Below, one piece after another: positions 1 through 11,642 of a stretch of 64,000 bases of DNA (within the stretch, counting starts at the first letter, position 1; each line of letters opens with the position of its first letter). Position numbers and translations under genes: made by a program. A model generated the notes under the pieces. It was not told the origin of the DNA. It made no database searches and was given only the letters and a program-made list of their open reading frames with translations. Source of the stretch: Adiantum capillus-veneris (lineage: Eukaryota > Streptophyta > Polypodiopsida > Polypodiales > Pteridaceae); contig CM043950.1 in the NCBI GenBank assembly GCA_014529385.2, forward strand, positions 156,521,545-156,585,544, in the 5' to 3' direction.

Positions 1-53
1 TATGGGAGAGAGGGTTGAATCCATTCACGCCTGAGATTTCTGGCTTTGATTTT

Positions 54-2734
54 CTAAATTGTCATAGATTTGAAAACCCTCTGTTCCCATTCCAAGGCTT
101 CCTTTGTGATTTCTCTGAGCTCTGCCTCTATTGCTTTACGCAATTTTTCCTCCTCTTCTTGTGTTAGATCCTGTGGCTCTTGAGAGGATCCTGTTGTGCT
201 TTCCTCTGGCATGGGCGTGTCCACAGGTTCTGCCACATTGTCGAGGTCGATGCCCTCATTGGCAGCTGGCCCTGAGCTTTCTACTTCTGCTTGTTGCCGG
301 CCTTTCAACTCCTCAATTTGCTTGAGGAGTGTCTGCTCTTCCGCTTCCGCTTCTCCGCCCATAGTCATGAGGAGGTCATTGAGTTCAGCGTTTACTTTTT
401 CAGCCTCCTCGAGCTTTATCTTAATGCTCTCCAATTCTTCTTGTAGGGATTTTTGGTTGTCCTCCATTCTCGTTTGCATTGCGATAGAACCTTCAGCCAT
501 CATCAACCTCTGCTTCTTCTCGACAGTCAGCTCGTTCTGGAGTTCTTGCATCTGCTCTTCATATATGTGACTCTCAGAAATGATTTGAGTCGAGCTCGTA
601 GCTCTAACTCTAGCGGGTGATGCTCGCAGCCTCTAGATGGTTTGATCTTTGACTTTTAATTGGTCCTTGAGCTCAAGGACTTCATCCAGGCTTGCTTCTT
701 GTTCTATCTCTGCCTTTTCCTTGGCATTCCTCATGGCCTCTACTTCTTTAGTTTCTTCTGCTAGCAGGAGTGTCAGATTATCCCGTTCTTTTTTGGCATC
801 TTGCAATGACTTACTGAGTTGCAGACACTCTTCTTCAGCTACTTGTAATCTTTTTGCTGCTGCTTCATTTGCTTCTTCCTTTGCTTGGCACTTTTGTAGA
901 GCCGTTGCCAAGTTGGCCTGGAGGTCAGCTTCTCTCTCTTTTTGTCCTTGGCTTTGTGCCTGCAGAGTATCCCTTTCCATCTTGGTCTTTTCTTCTGTGG
1001 CCTTTAGAGTTATCAATTCTTCGTATGATGCCACAGATTGTGCTCTTATTCCAGCTAGCATTGTCATCACCACGTCCCAATAATTAGAGGACAGGTGCAG
1101 GTCTACCGTGTCGGTAGCAATTTCCTTTAGCTCAACTAGCCGAATGCCTGGCATCTGTTCTTTATGCCCTGTCCTCGCCAAGTCGAATGCGACTGTGGCG
1201 GCTTCTTCCCTTGTATAGCCTGCAGCTAGTAGGTCCAAAAATGCATAATATGCCTCCTCTAGTTCTTTTTGCTCAGACACAGGCTTGGCCTCTTCTTTGG
1301 GCTCAGGTTCTTGCCTTTGCTCTTGCTCCTCAGCCTGGTGTTCTTCTTGATTGTCCTCATCCTCCTTATCTTTGGTGGAGGGCTGCTAGGAGGTGGTGAT
1401 GGTGGCGGTGATGGCTGTGTGCTGGGTTTAGGGCTACCTGGTAAAGCCGCAGGTTTTCCCGTGAAGTCTCTGTCTGCTTTCATTTTCCTTTCCCTTTCTT
1501 GGTTTTCTTGTTCATCTAGCAATGTGTGCCTTATCTGCTCCACTTCTTCCTCGATGAAAGGGACATGGGGAATGTTTTCCACTGCAGCATCAAGAATCTC
1601 GAAATTCCTTATATAGTCTTCAAAGCGGTCCCTCTGCACTCTTCTGGATGATCCGGACAAAGACTCGAGAGATGGATTCCATAATTCGTTTAAATCACCC
1701 TTGAGAGCTCTTTCTGCTCGGAAACTCTCCACCAGCCTCTCGAGTCTAGCCGCTTTTTATGATCTTGTCTCTTTGGCCGGCACTTGAGCAGATTCATTTT
1801 TTCCTTTCTTCTGCTCAGGTTGCTCCTCTGCAACTGGCTCTAGCCGTCTCTTCAACCTTGTAGCCACCCTTGGTGCTCGTTGTGGCTCGTCTTCTTTGTC
1901 TTCCTTTACCCTTAGCCAATCAATCTGAGATGGGGGGTCAGGCCACCTTCCCTTAGCGTGTAGTGCTGCATAAATTACCTTGGTTATCATTTCTCCTGGC
2001 ACTATGTAGGTTGGCTTTTTGTTGCCCATTTTTACCAAGCTGTCATGTATGTATGCCGCATAGTTGATTATCTTTGGGGTGCCTTTTGTCATTGCCCAAG
2101 TAAACGTAGTGGAAATTGCACCTGGTGGCATCCTGTACTTCTGTGGCCTCTTCGTGCACATGTGGAAGTACTGGTTGTACAATTGGCTCATAATCGCCAC
2201 CTTTGGGTTGGCGATGTCTTCAAAGGTGTAATTGGCCTTTTTCTCTTTGTACACCTTGACTTCATCCCTTCTTTTTGTCACACTGTCTCCATGATTGGAG
2301 AGATCTAGTGCATGGGCTACAACCCGCTCCATGATAATGATCTCTGTATTGGGTCTGCCGTGCAAATCTGTCACCTTGGCCACTCCATCCTCTTTTATGC
2401 TTGTTACAAACTCCCATACTCTTTTGACGTCCACCCCTGCTGCTATTGCTTCGAAATAGTTATGGAGGTCAATTTTCTCCAAGTAGCCAGCCATTTTTCT
2501 TCGGACAAATTCATTGAGCTCTCTTGGCAGCATTGGCAGCTCTATTACATTGCCTTCATTGTCTTTGAACACCCCGTGGTAGATCTTTAGGTCGTTTGAC
2601 TCTAACAGATCTTCGTGTATCCAGGTGCTGGTGGGCTTTAGTGTTCCCTCTGGAATGACAAAAGGGTCCACCTTGTCTAGATAATCTTTAATTGTCTTTC
2701 TCTTCTTCCTTGCCGGTGACTTCGAGGCTGCCAT
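54..2734 (-). pseudogene. Long coiled-coil ORF of the non-autonomous retroelement, copy 1 (broken)
   Basis: It starts with ATG at 2734 (MAASKSPARKKRK) and runs leftward. The N-terminal globular part of about 325 residues resembles the uncharacterised N-terminal domains often seen in plant transposon proteins. A proline-rich linker (PSPPPSPPPSSPP) and a long Glu/Lys/Gln-rich coiled coil follow. The lesions are a stop at 1757-1759, a one-base loss near 1374 relative to the second copy (TTTGGTGG against TTCTAGTGG), and a stop near 633. The frame then resumes and reaches the window edge region. No catalytic motif is visible. The paired copy at 33092-36097 shares its layout, which argues that the protein was once under selection in the family. 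The function is unknown; a structural or gag-like role is only a guess. Confidence 0.75.
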
Positions 2735-2898
2735 AGATCCTGTTGCACTCAGTAGTCCAAAGTTAGCGTTCTTTCCATATCAGCTGCTAAACTGAGTTTT
2801 ACTTATCCAAATGACTTGAAAGTTGAAATTATAGCTTAAGGAACTTGTGAAGCTGGGCATGTGCTAACAGTGCAAATCTGGCCAAAAAATTCCATCTA

Positions 2899-3682
2899 GA
2901 CATCCTACGCGTAGGATGTATTTTTCTTCAGAATTGGTTCATACTTGACATGCAGGTAGTGTAAGGTTCATGGAACATGGTTATCAGCTTGGATTTGAAT
3001 TTGGATGACAAAAAGTGGACTTTTGGGCTGATTTAGGCTTTAGGTCACAATTTGGGTAGATTGTCCATCATGGGTAGCAATTGATGTCCAAATGGAATGA
3101 AAATTGGTATATGGGCTCAATGCATCATGGTATTGGCTCCTATGATGTCATTTCCTGCACAGAAGGATAAATTTATGCTGAAGACATCCTACGTGTAGGA
3201 TGTCTTTTTCATCAGAATTGCATGAAACTTGTTCTGTGGGTTGTCCTTGGCCTATGGAACATGGCAATGTGTTGGATTTGAATTTGGATAAGATTTGATG
3301 CCTGTAGGACTCTGTGAGGTGTTTTTGGGCTCAAAAAGTGTATCTTGAAGGTGTTGGGGTTCAAAAGTCATTAGAATGGCTTCAAACTTGACATATGGGC
3401 TCTTGCTGATGAGGTAATTAAATCTGGAATGACAAAGCTTCCCTTCCATGCCAAAAAGGTCCATTAGACATCCTACGCGTAAGATGTCTAATTCATCATT
3501 TTTACTCCCTGACCACACAGATGGTTTGCTGATGTGTATGTGAATGTGTTGTGCAAGTTTCATGATATTTGGACAAGATTTGGTAGGTCGATGGCCCATT
3601 ATTGCGTCTATGCCCTAACTTTGCGTTTTTCCATGCATATGTGCCAAAAAGTGTCCTTGAGACATCCTACGCGTAGGATGTC
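2899..3682. repeat. Array of four 22-bp palindromes, copy 1
   Basis: Half-site GACATCCTACG is followed directly by its reverse complement, giving a 22-bp palindrome with no loop. Copies lie at 2899-2920 (last base differs), 3183-3204 (one central change), 3467-3488 (one change) and 3661-3682 (perfect). Start-to-start distances are 284, 284 and 194 bp. Flanking phrases such as TTTTTCATCAGAATTG recur with each copy, so the palindromes sit in degenerate tandem units of about 284 bp. Confidence 0.9.
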
Positions 3683-3935
3683 TCTTGATGATTTTTTCAG
3701 TGTTAGTGCTCCCAGTGCTTGCCCTTTGCCCCCTTAAGTCCCTTTTGAGCCTAATTTCAACAAAAAAGTCAAATGGATAGAGTATAACTCCCAGTGTGGA
3801 CTTCAGAGCCTCCGAGCCGTTTTCTGACTTTTGGAATGCTTTTTGGCGATGAAATTTCTCGATGTTGGTCTCCATAGCTTCCCAATCCCTTAGGGATCCT
3901 TGCCGTATGGTTTTTGTCAACTTTGGCTTCACCGG
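3615..3935 (-). CDS. Conserved short coding remnant upstream of the palindrome array
   Basis: A minus-strand reading frame with PKLTKTIRQ and DWEAMETNI is shared with 37062-37409 of the second copy. It probably represents the end of the gag-region polyprotein of this family. Similarity on the upstream side is lost at about 3935. No known domain was recognised. Part of the frame overlaps the palindrome at 3661, so its last residues may be fortuitous. Confidence 0.35.
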   Translation of the reverse strand, partial: PVKPKLTKTIRQGSLRDWEAMETNIEKFHRQKAFQKSENGSEALKSTLGVILYPFDFFVEIRLKRDLRGQRASTGSTNTEKIIKRHPTRRMSQGHFLAHMHGKTQS

Positions 3936-5576
3936 AGCTTCATTTGGCAATTTGTCCCTCTAGAAGCACCCGTGGTTGCGTTTAGATATCTTTGATGATT
4001 TGTGGTGGTCTACCACCATAGGACTTGGTTGTTGATGGTCTAGGAAAGCCGCTCGTGAAGTTTGGTGGCAAACGGACTTGCGGTTTGGCCGCAAGTGCAT
4101 TTTGATGCTTTGTGTGTCTGATGCCGTTTCTGAGGTTTAGTGTCGCTTCGGGTCACTTTTTGGTCATGTGGGTCATATGGACTTGTTAGAGCATGTCGAG
4201 ATGCTCCTACCAATAAATTTTGGTAGCATTTGGTTGCCGTTTTGTCGATTTCCCATTTAGTGGCCTCTTGCGGGTTTCTGGGAATTAGGGTTTTTTTCGA
4301 TGGTCTCCCACTGCCTTTGGCTATCTAGGACTGGTCTCCTAGACTAGGTTAAGCTGCCAATGAAGTCTTGTTGCTTTCGGGTTAGCCGTTAGGCCGCCGT
4401 CTCACTTGCAGGTCTCTACCGCTCGCTTTGTGTGTGACCTCTACGCTAGTTTTCGCGACATAATGACAAACATGCGCGAAAAGCTCAAGGTGGTGAGCCT
4501 ACCTCTCATGTCTGGAGTTGGTCAGGTAGACGTGCGCGTCCTCGTAGCTGTTGGAAGGTCGATCCGCTCTAGGTGGCAGAAGCTCTCTCCACAAGGTCAA
4601 TAGTGAGAATGAGCTAAAAATGGGGTGGAAATTTCTTATAATGGAGGTCCCCGAACCATTCTTCATGAAATTTGACATGTGCTCCTATCTTTCTGCGAGA
4701 TGCAGTTTAGACTCAAAAATTTCTTGATTTGGACTCCATTTGCTCTGTTTACCAGAAATTTGTCATTTCGGTCAAAACCTGGCCAAAACACGCTTTCCGC
4801 TCCAGTCTCATAATTGCATCCCCACTGTACCATAGGTTGTCCTTTAGTCACTGGTCATCCCCATATTTTTTGTTTTTCATTACGACTGTTTTTCACCTGC
4901 TTTTTGTATTTTTTAATTTTTTTTGTCGAAAATTAGCAAAATTAGAAGGAAAATAGCAAATCAAACATATAAAATCCCCAAAATTCATAATAGATCACAA
5001 ACATTACTGCACCACATTATATACACTCACATGCAATTTTTATGGCCGGATTTCTCCGTTTTACCAATATTTTGCTTGAAAAATGGCTATTTCTACTTAT
5101 ATACACACACCTAGGTGCTTGATTTGGTGTTTGGCCCCCTATACCTGTAGCTTCGTGTTGTACAAGGGCATATATACTTGGGTTACTCCAAAAAATTCCA
5201 CAATCAAACATCAACCCTTAAAATAGTCGAAAATCATGCCCTTTTTTTGTTGTTTCTGTTATTGGTTCCGCATTGAGAATGCCTCCCCCCCTCCTAGTCG
5301 GAGTCCTCCCAGACGACAAGGTTTCGCCTCGGAGTATGTGCCGTGCATAGGTTGAAAAATTTGTGCTAATGCCTGGCCGATTAATGTGGCCCTATTTTAT
5401 GCATACTCGGTCAATGCATGGAAAAATTAATGATGTGCAAGAGAAGGGAATAAGAAAGATGCTTATTGGCATTCGCCGTCGAGGCTTCCTGCTTTGTTTG
5501 CACGTAGCAACAACTCTAAATGAAGTATCTACATCAAGCGGTTCTTTTGCAAACTTTACTACCAAACCTATTATGT
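3936..5576. other. Non-coding, no recognisable feature
   Basis: No open frame here has recognisable similarity or coding character on either strand. The stretch contains a small imperfect hairpin around 4006-4021 (TGGTGGT-CT-ACCACCA) and AT-rich segments. It may be unrecognised retroelement sequence. Confidence 0.5.
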
Positions 5577-6380
5577 GATCTAGATTGTCAATGAGGCTAG
5601 TGGCACTGTTTGAGCATAAAAAACAATAATAAGATAAAATACAATGATAGACAAGACATTAAAAAGAAATCAGTTTGTTTCTTTCTTAATGCATAGGCAT
5701 TGGAGAGCTATTACAAACCTAGGCTTTAGGAAAAAGGACAAAAATGGGGATAGGCTGCAAAGCAAAAATATTGAGACTATGTTTGGAGTCTTTTATTGAC
5801 TCTTGTTGATGTAACATCTTTTCTTTTTTTGGAAATATTTTATCTTGCATCCTTCTCCATCAGGTCCTTTGATGTCTTTGTTGGCCCTTTTTCATTCTTT
5901 GTATACTTTCTATCAACCTCATCTGCAAGGAAGAAGCAACAATGAGCAATATTGAACATTATCTGCCTTAAGGACAAAACAAAACCAAAATTACCACATG
6001 TCATCTTTCTCTTTCTTTCCCTTTGCATCATCAATATGGTATACAAGATGGAAGGATTTGTGTCTATGTCTTCAACTACATTGGTGTTCATTGGTGAAGG
6101 ATCATCTTTTGCTTGATCTTCCTTCTCAAGACTATCTTTGTCTAACATATCTTCCTTATCAACATGTACATGCACCTCCAAAAATTGTTATTCACAATTA
6201 CCATAGTCTTTCACTTGATCCTTTACTATCACATCTATTAGGTGATTTGGATTTTCATTGAGGCTAGCGACAGTGTTTGAGCTTTTAAAAAAATAATGAG
6301 ATATAAAACAATGATATCCAGGACATAAAATATCAAATTTTGGCTTTTATAATACATAGGAAATGGAGAACTATTACAAA
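5577..6380. repeat. Pair of diverged direct repeats of about 140 bp
   Basis: The segment around 5577-5712 (GTGATCTAGATTGTCAATG, then GCACTGTTTGAGC and AAAACAATGATA) recurs at about 6238-6380 with substitutions. They lie in the same orientation, about 660 bp apart. The intervening DNA contains a minus-strand open frame (5840-6181) rich in Asp, Glu and Lys without recognised similarity. This could be a decayed tandem duplication or the two ends of a small element; no target-site duplication was found. Confidence 0.5.
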
Positions 6381-6589
6381 GCCAAAAATGATGACTATGC
6401 TTAGCTTGTTAAGATTAGTAGAGTTGACTCTCTGCTGAGAATTGTACCAATATTGTATTTTTATTTCAACCTAGTTCTAGTTGTACCTCGTGTTTCTCTT
6501 TCTCAAGAACTTTATCATGTTGTCACTTAAGGCAATGTTGTTAGCCTCTACAAATTGCTGAATGAGATAGTACAACTAAGGAGAGTTGT

Positions 6590-8650
6590 CGGCTTGCATT
6601 TCAACTTGTAAACCCACTTTATATCAATGGACTTTTTTTGAGGAGGCAAATCACATAAAGTCCATGTGTCATTTTCTATAAGTGAGTGCATCATGTTCTG
6701 ATTGCATGGCAGTCATCCAATATTTGTGCTTCGTCAAAAGACAGAGGTTCCTCAACATCTAAGCTAGATACAGTCAAACCATAACAATTTGATGCATAAG
6801 ATGCATGGTGAGAACCTAAACGAGGACTAGACAAAGGTGCATCCAATTTACTGTCACACAAAGTATGCACCACCCATTTTGGCATACCTCTAGCCTGCTC
6901 AATCTCAGCCCTTTCCTCATCAAGTATATCATATACATTTGCATCAATAATAGGCTGATTTGTAACAGTTTTTGAAACCCCCATAGGCTGTACATTTGTC
7001 TCATTATTGTCTCTAGTACATGACAGCAAGGACTGAATAGAATCTTCCACAAAGACAACATCCCGTGAAACCAAGATACACTTTGTTTGTGGATGATACA
7101 ACCAGTAACCTTTTCTTTCATCACTATAACCAACAAAAATACATTTGATAGCCTTATTTCAATTTTTTGTGTTGTGTTTGTGACACCAAAGCTTATGTCA
7201 AACAACCAAAAACATGCATGTGCTCAATAGAAGGCTTTTTATCATGCCATGCTTCATATGGAGTCATAGACTGCAAAGTTTTCGTAGGACACCTGTTAAG
7301 TACATAAGTGGCACACATAATAGACTAAAGCCAAAACGAATGAGGAAAAGCTTGACTTTTGACCATACATCGTGCAATTTTTGTAAGTGACCTATTTTTC
7401 CTCTGAGAAACACCATTTTGTTGAGGTGTATACCGCATTGTATAATGGTATTTTATCCCACGACTCACGAGAAATGCATTAAATTCATGAGACATATACT
7501 CCCCCCTCGATCCGAACAGAGGGTGTCCATAGTACATTTCAATACATTTTCAACCATAGCCAAAAATTGTTTAAAGCACATAAACACTTTGGACTTCGCT
7601 TTAAGAGGATACACCAATTCATTCCTGGAGTAATAATCGATGAAAGTCATGAAGTAAAGGTAATTGCCCAAGGACAGAGTTGGCATGGGCCCACAAACAT
7701 CACTATGCACAAGCTACAACTTGTATGTGGCCCTAATTGAACCATCCTTTGGAAACTTTGAATGCTGCATCTTACCCAAAATACAGCCTTCACAAACATG
7801 TTTGATAGGTTCTTCAAGAGGCGGCAAAGAAGCAACCATATCATATTTTTTCAAATGCAGCAAATTAGCAAAATTTAGATGCCCAAAACATGCATGTCAA
7901 AGTTTTGCATCTGAAATAGCCTTATTTGCAAAATTCTTCCCACACTTGTCATACAAAGTGAGCTTATACAGCCCACAACATAAAATTCCAGATGCAACAA
8001 TTTTATCACTGAAACTAAGATCATGTATTGTACATCTATCATCCACAAATTTCACAACAAGACCAAGGCTAGCAAGTGTAGATACAGACAAAAGGTTCTT
8101 CTTGATCCGACCAAGGTACATAAAGTGCATCAACAAGTGTGAAAGGACTGCCATTTGCAACACTTAGCACAATCTCTTTAACTCCCTTGACCGGATAAGA
8201 GGCATTGTTGGCACATGTGAATGAATTCCCATGAGGGACATCCTCGAGAGAGGTAAACAAGTCACGATGAGAGGTAATGTGCTTTGTAGCACCAGTATCA
8301 AAGTACCACACTTGAGAATCTGCAACAACTGACAAACATGCACCATGGGCAAAAGGATCATAAGTGCACTATGCACTAAAAGCCCATTCTGCATCAACAT
8401 CAGCATCACAATCTCCTTTCACAAAAGACTCAACAATAGTTGCATTTGTATTGGAACCAGTATTTGTAGTGGAATCAACCTCTGTCTTCTTAGCCTCTTT
8501 TGCCTTCAATTTGGGACACTACTTGATCAAGTGATCATTAGCTTTACAATAATGGCAACACGTCTTCTTTTTGCCCTTATCATCATAATTTCCATATAAA
8601 TTTCTACGAGCAGAAGCATTAGGAACATGTGATTTTCCACTTGCACAAGA
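6590..8650 (-). pseudogene. Ty1/copia pol fragment (zinc knuckle, protease, integrase, start of RT), decayed
   Basis: Read leftward, the order is that of a copia polyprotein. A CCHC-like knuckle (CCHYCKANDHLIK) lies near 8560. A protease segment with DTGATKHIT (8280-8335) follows, then the gag-pre-integrase segment (KKNLLSVSTLASLG, about 8100). The integrase core has MHSDVCGP, FIDYYSR and the PQQNGVSQRKNR motif (7400-7710). A low-complexity linker follows, and last the start of RT (ENDTW and KWVYKLK-like residues near 6600-6660). Several frameshifts and stops separate these parts. No LTR was found. The right end abuts the LTR of gypsy-A near 8650 and the left end fades out near 6590. It is dead and truncated on both sides. 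Confidence 0.85.
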
Positions 8651-8657
8651 TCTATAA

Positions 8658-8994
8658 TATAAGTTAATGACCTAGTAACTTGTTTAGCAGAAAATAACAT
8701 GAACATAGTGAGCATTTCATTAGAATAGATTTCTAATGAGCATAACAAGAGTGCTTGGGTGTAAAGAGCAACAAAAAGCATAACACCTAGTTATATAAGC
8801 ATGAAAAATACTTCAAAAAAGAAAGAAATTAAGTTATTGACAACAATTGAGGAACGGATTTACATGGAGCCAGTCCCCCCTCCAAAAGGCTTTGTATTAT
8901 AGGTTTCTCCCATCAAGAGAGACATTTTACAATACAATTCTTTGTGTTCCTTCAATACTAGCTAGTGCAATGAAGATGGAAGCTTCAAGCACAA
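8658..8994 (-). repeat. Gypsy-A 3' LTR, outer fragment
   Basis: About 337 bp match the LTR part at 57811-58155, beginning at the TTAATGACCTAG phrase and including GGCTTTGTATTATAGG. The match breaks at about 8994. The following LTR sequence, about 590 bp judged from the copy at 57811, is missing here and resumes only at 18657. Confidence 0.8.
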
Positions 8995-9207
8995 AGATTT
9001 TTGACCTACATAAAAACAATAAGACATCAATTGTTTTTTGGAAAAGTATAAAAAATACTAAAGAATTGAAATTGAATTTACTTTACCTTGACAATGAAAA
9101 ATGTAAAAGATCAACTATTTAAAAAAGTTACAATAAAAAGTAAATAGTTGTATATACATTGTGCCACATTGGGACTTTACGAAAGTTTTGACAAAACATT
9201 TTTTTAT

Positions 9208-10718
9208 CTAATCTTCGTCGTCGTCCAGAGGCACGTATGTTGGATCACTTTGACTCTACATAAACACAAACCAATTATCCACAGCTCAAAACAATTGACA
9301 CAAAATTAGTTATTTAAACTTACAGCTTGTAGTGGTCCAACCGCTGTGTCGAATTGCTCGCAAGAGATGTGGCTGTTTTCAAAAAACCATCGCCAAGTAT
9401 CAAATTCTATATGTTGCTCCCGATACTTGACCATCTCTCTAGTTGGTCGAGAGAGAGTGACATTTTCCTAAGTTAGCAATAACAATACCAAGTTATCAAC
9501 TACAATCTTTATAATCAACGATTGACGTTATAATTCAAATAATATTACATATTTATCCTTCCAAGCTCCCTTGCCTCCTGAGCCATAGTGTATGGGAGTT
9601 TTTCTTATGCGGGCCTCGCGTTGTTGTCTATATGATGAGCCCGTCACAGCTTGATCACTCTTCTCTTGAATTGCCCACTCCCACTCCGCGTCTGCCATGT
9701 TGCCACCGCGCTAACTCCTGTCTGGATCTCTGACTTGGTTGGCTGTTGTGCGCCACACATTGGACTGCTTGTTTTTTAGAAATGTCTTTATGTAGCCCTC
9801 CAACCATTGTTGTGAAAAACGTTGATCGGGGGTATTTGGGAATCTAGCTAACATGTATCGTGCATGATCGGGCAGTTGGTCTCTGAACTTTATAAAACAA
9901 TTCTTATACCTTGAATGTATAAGAATTTGTAGACGGCGTCAAAATGCCCTGCCCTGTGCTGTGCCGAAATCAACCTCCTCGCCATATTTAACCCTCTAGC
10001 AGCACCCATGCGTGTCTGGCATGGGTGCGTCAGTACATTCCTCCGCCACTACCAAAACATGCGAAATCACAAGATCCGCCGCCGCTTCGTCTCTCACAGT
10101 GCTCGCTGCCCTGAGAGACGAGCATCGACGCGCGCTGCCAGAGGAAGTCCGTCGACGATGTTCTGGCAAAGCCGGAGTGGAATGGAGTGGCGTAGGACCC
10201 AGTGATGCCATGGGAGTATGACCCTGCGATGCAAGGGGAGTAGGACCCTGCGATGGAATAGGAGTAGGACGAATGGAAGGGAGAGTAGAGGGAGGTGCCG
10301 TCGGTGGGAGGCTCTGTAGGTAAGGAGTCCCTCCCTGACTCCCCCATGGTGTAGTCTATGGATAAATGCCGTAGGTTGCAAGTTGGTGTGGAGTGTAGTG
10401 GCCAAACAAATCCTCCGTCAAATGGAGGTACTGCTAGATAGCCTGCTGTAAGTCAGGATCTACGATCGGTGCAGGAATGTAAGAAGGGTAGGTGTAGGAT
10501 GGCCATGCCTGCAAATAACAAAAAAAAAACCTATGACACTCATGGTTTATGGTTAACTACGTAGAAACATTATCTATTTCTTTACTTGCTCTCACCGACT
10601 CAAGACTCGGGTCCACTAGAGGCGATGTCCACCCTGGGTGGGAGCCCACCTGAGATGTGAACCAACCAAAAGAAGAGCCAGCTGGCTGCTCCTCACCAGT
10701 GGGCCTGTCGTCAGACAT
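9208..10718 (-). pseudogene. Second CACTA gene (TNPA-like partner), multi-exon, with stops
   Basis: Exon 1 (10718-10596) starts MSDDRPTGEEQPAGS and ends at a GT donor. Exon 2 starts at 10508 after a polypyrimidine tract and AG, and encodes a Ser/Pro/Thr-rich segment with the repeats SQGPTPLASQGHTPMAS. It continues to about 9900. Further coding blocks lie at about 9890-9560 (SQQWLEGYIKTFLKNKQ and ADAEWEWAIQEKS), 9475-9320 (LSRPTREMVKYREQ) and 9265-9208, which ends with YVPLDDDED and a stop. At least three in-frame stops occur (two in exon 2, one near 9717). Position and layout fit the accessory DNA-binding protein of plant CACTA elements. The family assignment is by context, not by a catalytic motif. 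Confidence 0.6.
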
Positions 10719-11234
10719 CTACATTACAAAGAGCAATATAAGATTAAGCTTTCCACCCTTATCACTAGTCTAAATATACGTACACAAGTATATTATCACA
10801 CAAACACGTAGATGCATATACATACTAGTACACCTAAGTAGAGGCTAGTAATGCCAAAGGTCAACTGCATCTCTTTAGATATCATCGCAGTCTCAACCGT
10901 GGTAAAACCAAAGGTACGTTGCGGTAATCCATGCATGAGTGGATCAATGACCACAACGCCACGATTAAAAAAGGACTATACCCAAGAGGAAGCGTCTAAC
11001 CTTCGAATGCTATGCTCCCGTACTTAGTGCCTACATACATGCAAAAACAGATATATATGTACACACATATATATGTTAAGGTTGTAAATGTAGCCATCGT
11101 TTTGTGTTGGCTGCACCTAAATTCAACATCTAAGTGATCAATTGATCGTAACATTACAATTCTAATGTAATGCAATAAGTAATTCTATTTCTCTCACTCT
11201 ATCTCTCTCTCTCCATCCCAAAGTCATGTATGCG

Positions 11235-11420
11235 CATCCATGTAAAGAAAGCACTCTTAGAGATGAGAAACCAAACATGGACGACATCTTCTACCGAGGC
11301 ATGGAGGTCTCGGCTAAGGTCATGGTGGCTTTGGACTTGGGCACCACTTTTTCGGGCTTCACGTACGTCCACAAGAGCAACCCCAGGGACCATAACCAGC
11401 TTCATCATGCTATTGCATAA
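11235..11420 (+). pseudogene. Captured N-terminal fragment of an HSP70-like (HSPA12-type) ATPase
   Basis: From ATG at 11301 the frame reads MEVSAKVMVALDLGTTFSGF, then TYVHKSNPRD. The DLGTT-SG segment is the phosphate-1 loop of the actin/HSP70 ATPase fold. The form with FSGFTY is closest to HSP12A/B-type HSP70 relatives rather than canonical HSP70. The frame ends in a stop at 11420 after about 40 residues, and nothing downstream continues the fold; a CT-rich tract follows at once. The fragment lies between the two CACTA genes, so capture by the transposon is plausible. An ATG further upstream at 11226 keeps the same frame. Confidence 0.5.
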
Positions 11421-11431
11421 CATAAATTAGC

Positions 11432-11582
11432 ATGTTTTACAAGTGGAACCCATTGTCTTCTACCTACACCCTCCAATCTTGGGGATGGGCTGCCCTTCAC
11501 TTTCTCTCTCTTTCTTTCTCTACTTCTCTTTCTCTCCCTCTTTCCCTCTCTTTCTTTCTCTCCCTCTCTCTCTTTCCCTACC

Positions 11583-11642
<60 letters not shown>

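Larger units (their letters stand above)
1..3935 (-). mobile_element. Partial copy of the palindrome-bearing non-autonomous LTR retroelement family
   Basis: This segment aligns collinearly, in the same orientation, with about 33360-37390 of the complete element at 31685-43614. The shared parts are the coiled-coil ORF, the spacer with regularly placed 22-bp palindromes, and a short conserved coding stretch at 3615-3935. Similarity stops near 3935 and the gag ORF of the other copy is missing, so this copy is truncated or recombined on its 5' side. Its 3' part runs off the left edge of the window. No RT, integrase or protease is visible. The boundary at 3935 was set by eye and may be off by tens of bases. 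Confidence 0.8.

Noticed and set aside
2899-3682. CRISPR-like array because of regularly spaced palindromic repeats
   Set aside because: Spacing is 284 bp with related intervening sequence, in a plant retroelement. There are no cas genes and no 30-40 bp spacers.
5840-6181. Protein-coding gene on the minus strand
   Set aside because: The frame is short and lysine/glutamate-rich, with no similarity recognised, no supporting exon structure and AT-rich flanks.
10008-10347. Alternative frames on both strands over the Ser/Pro-rich CACTA exon
   Set aside because: They are shadows of the repeat-bearing minus frame, which is the one that links to flanking exons and ends in YVPLDDDED.
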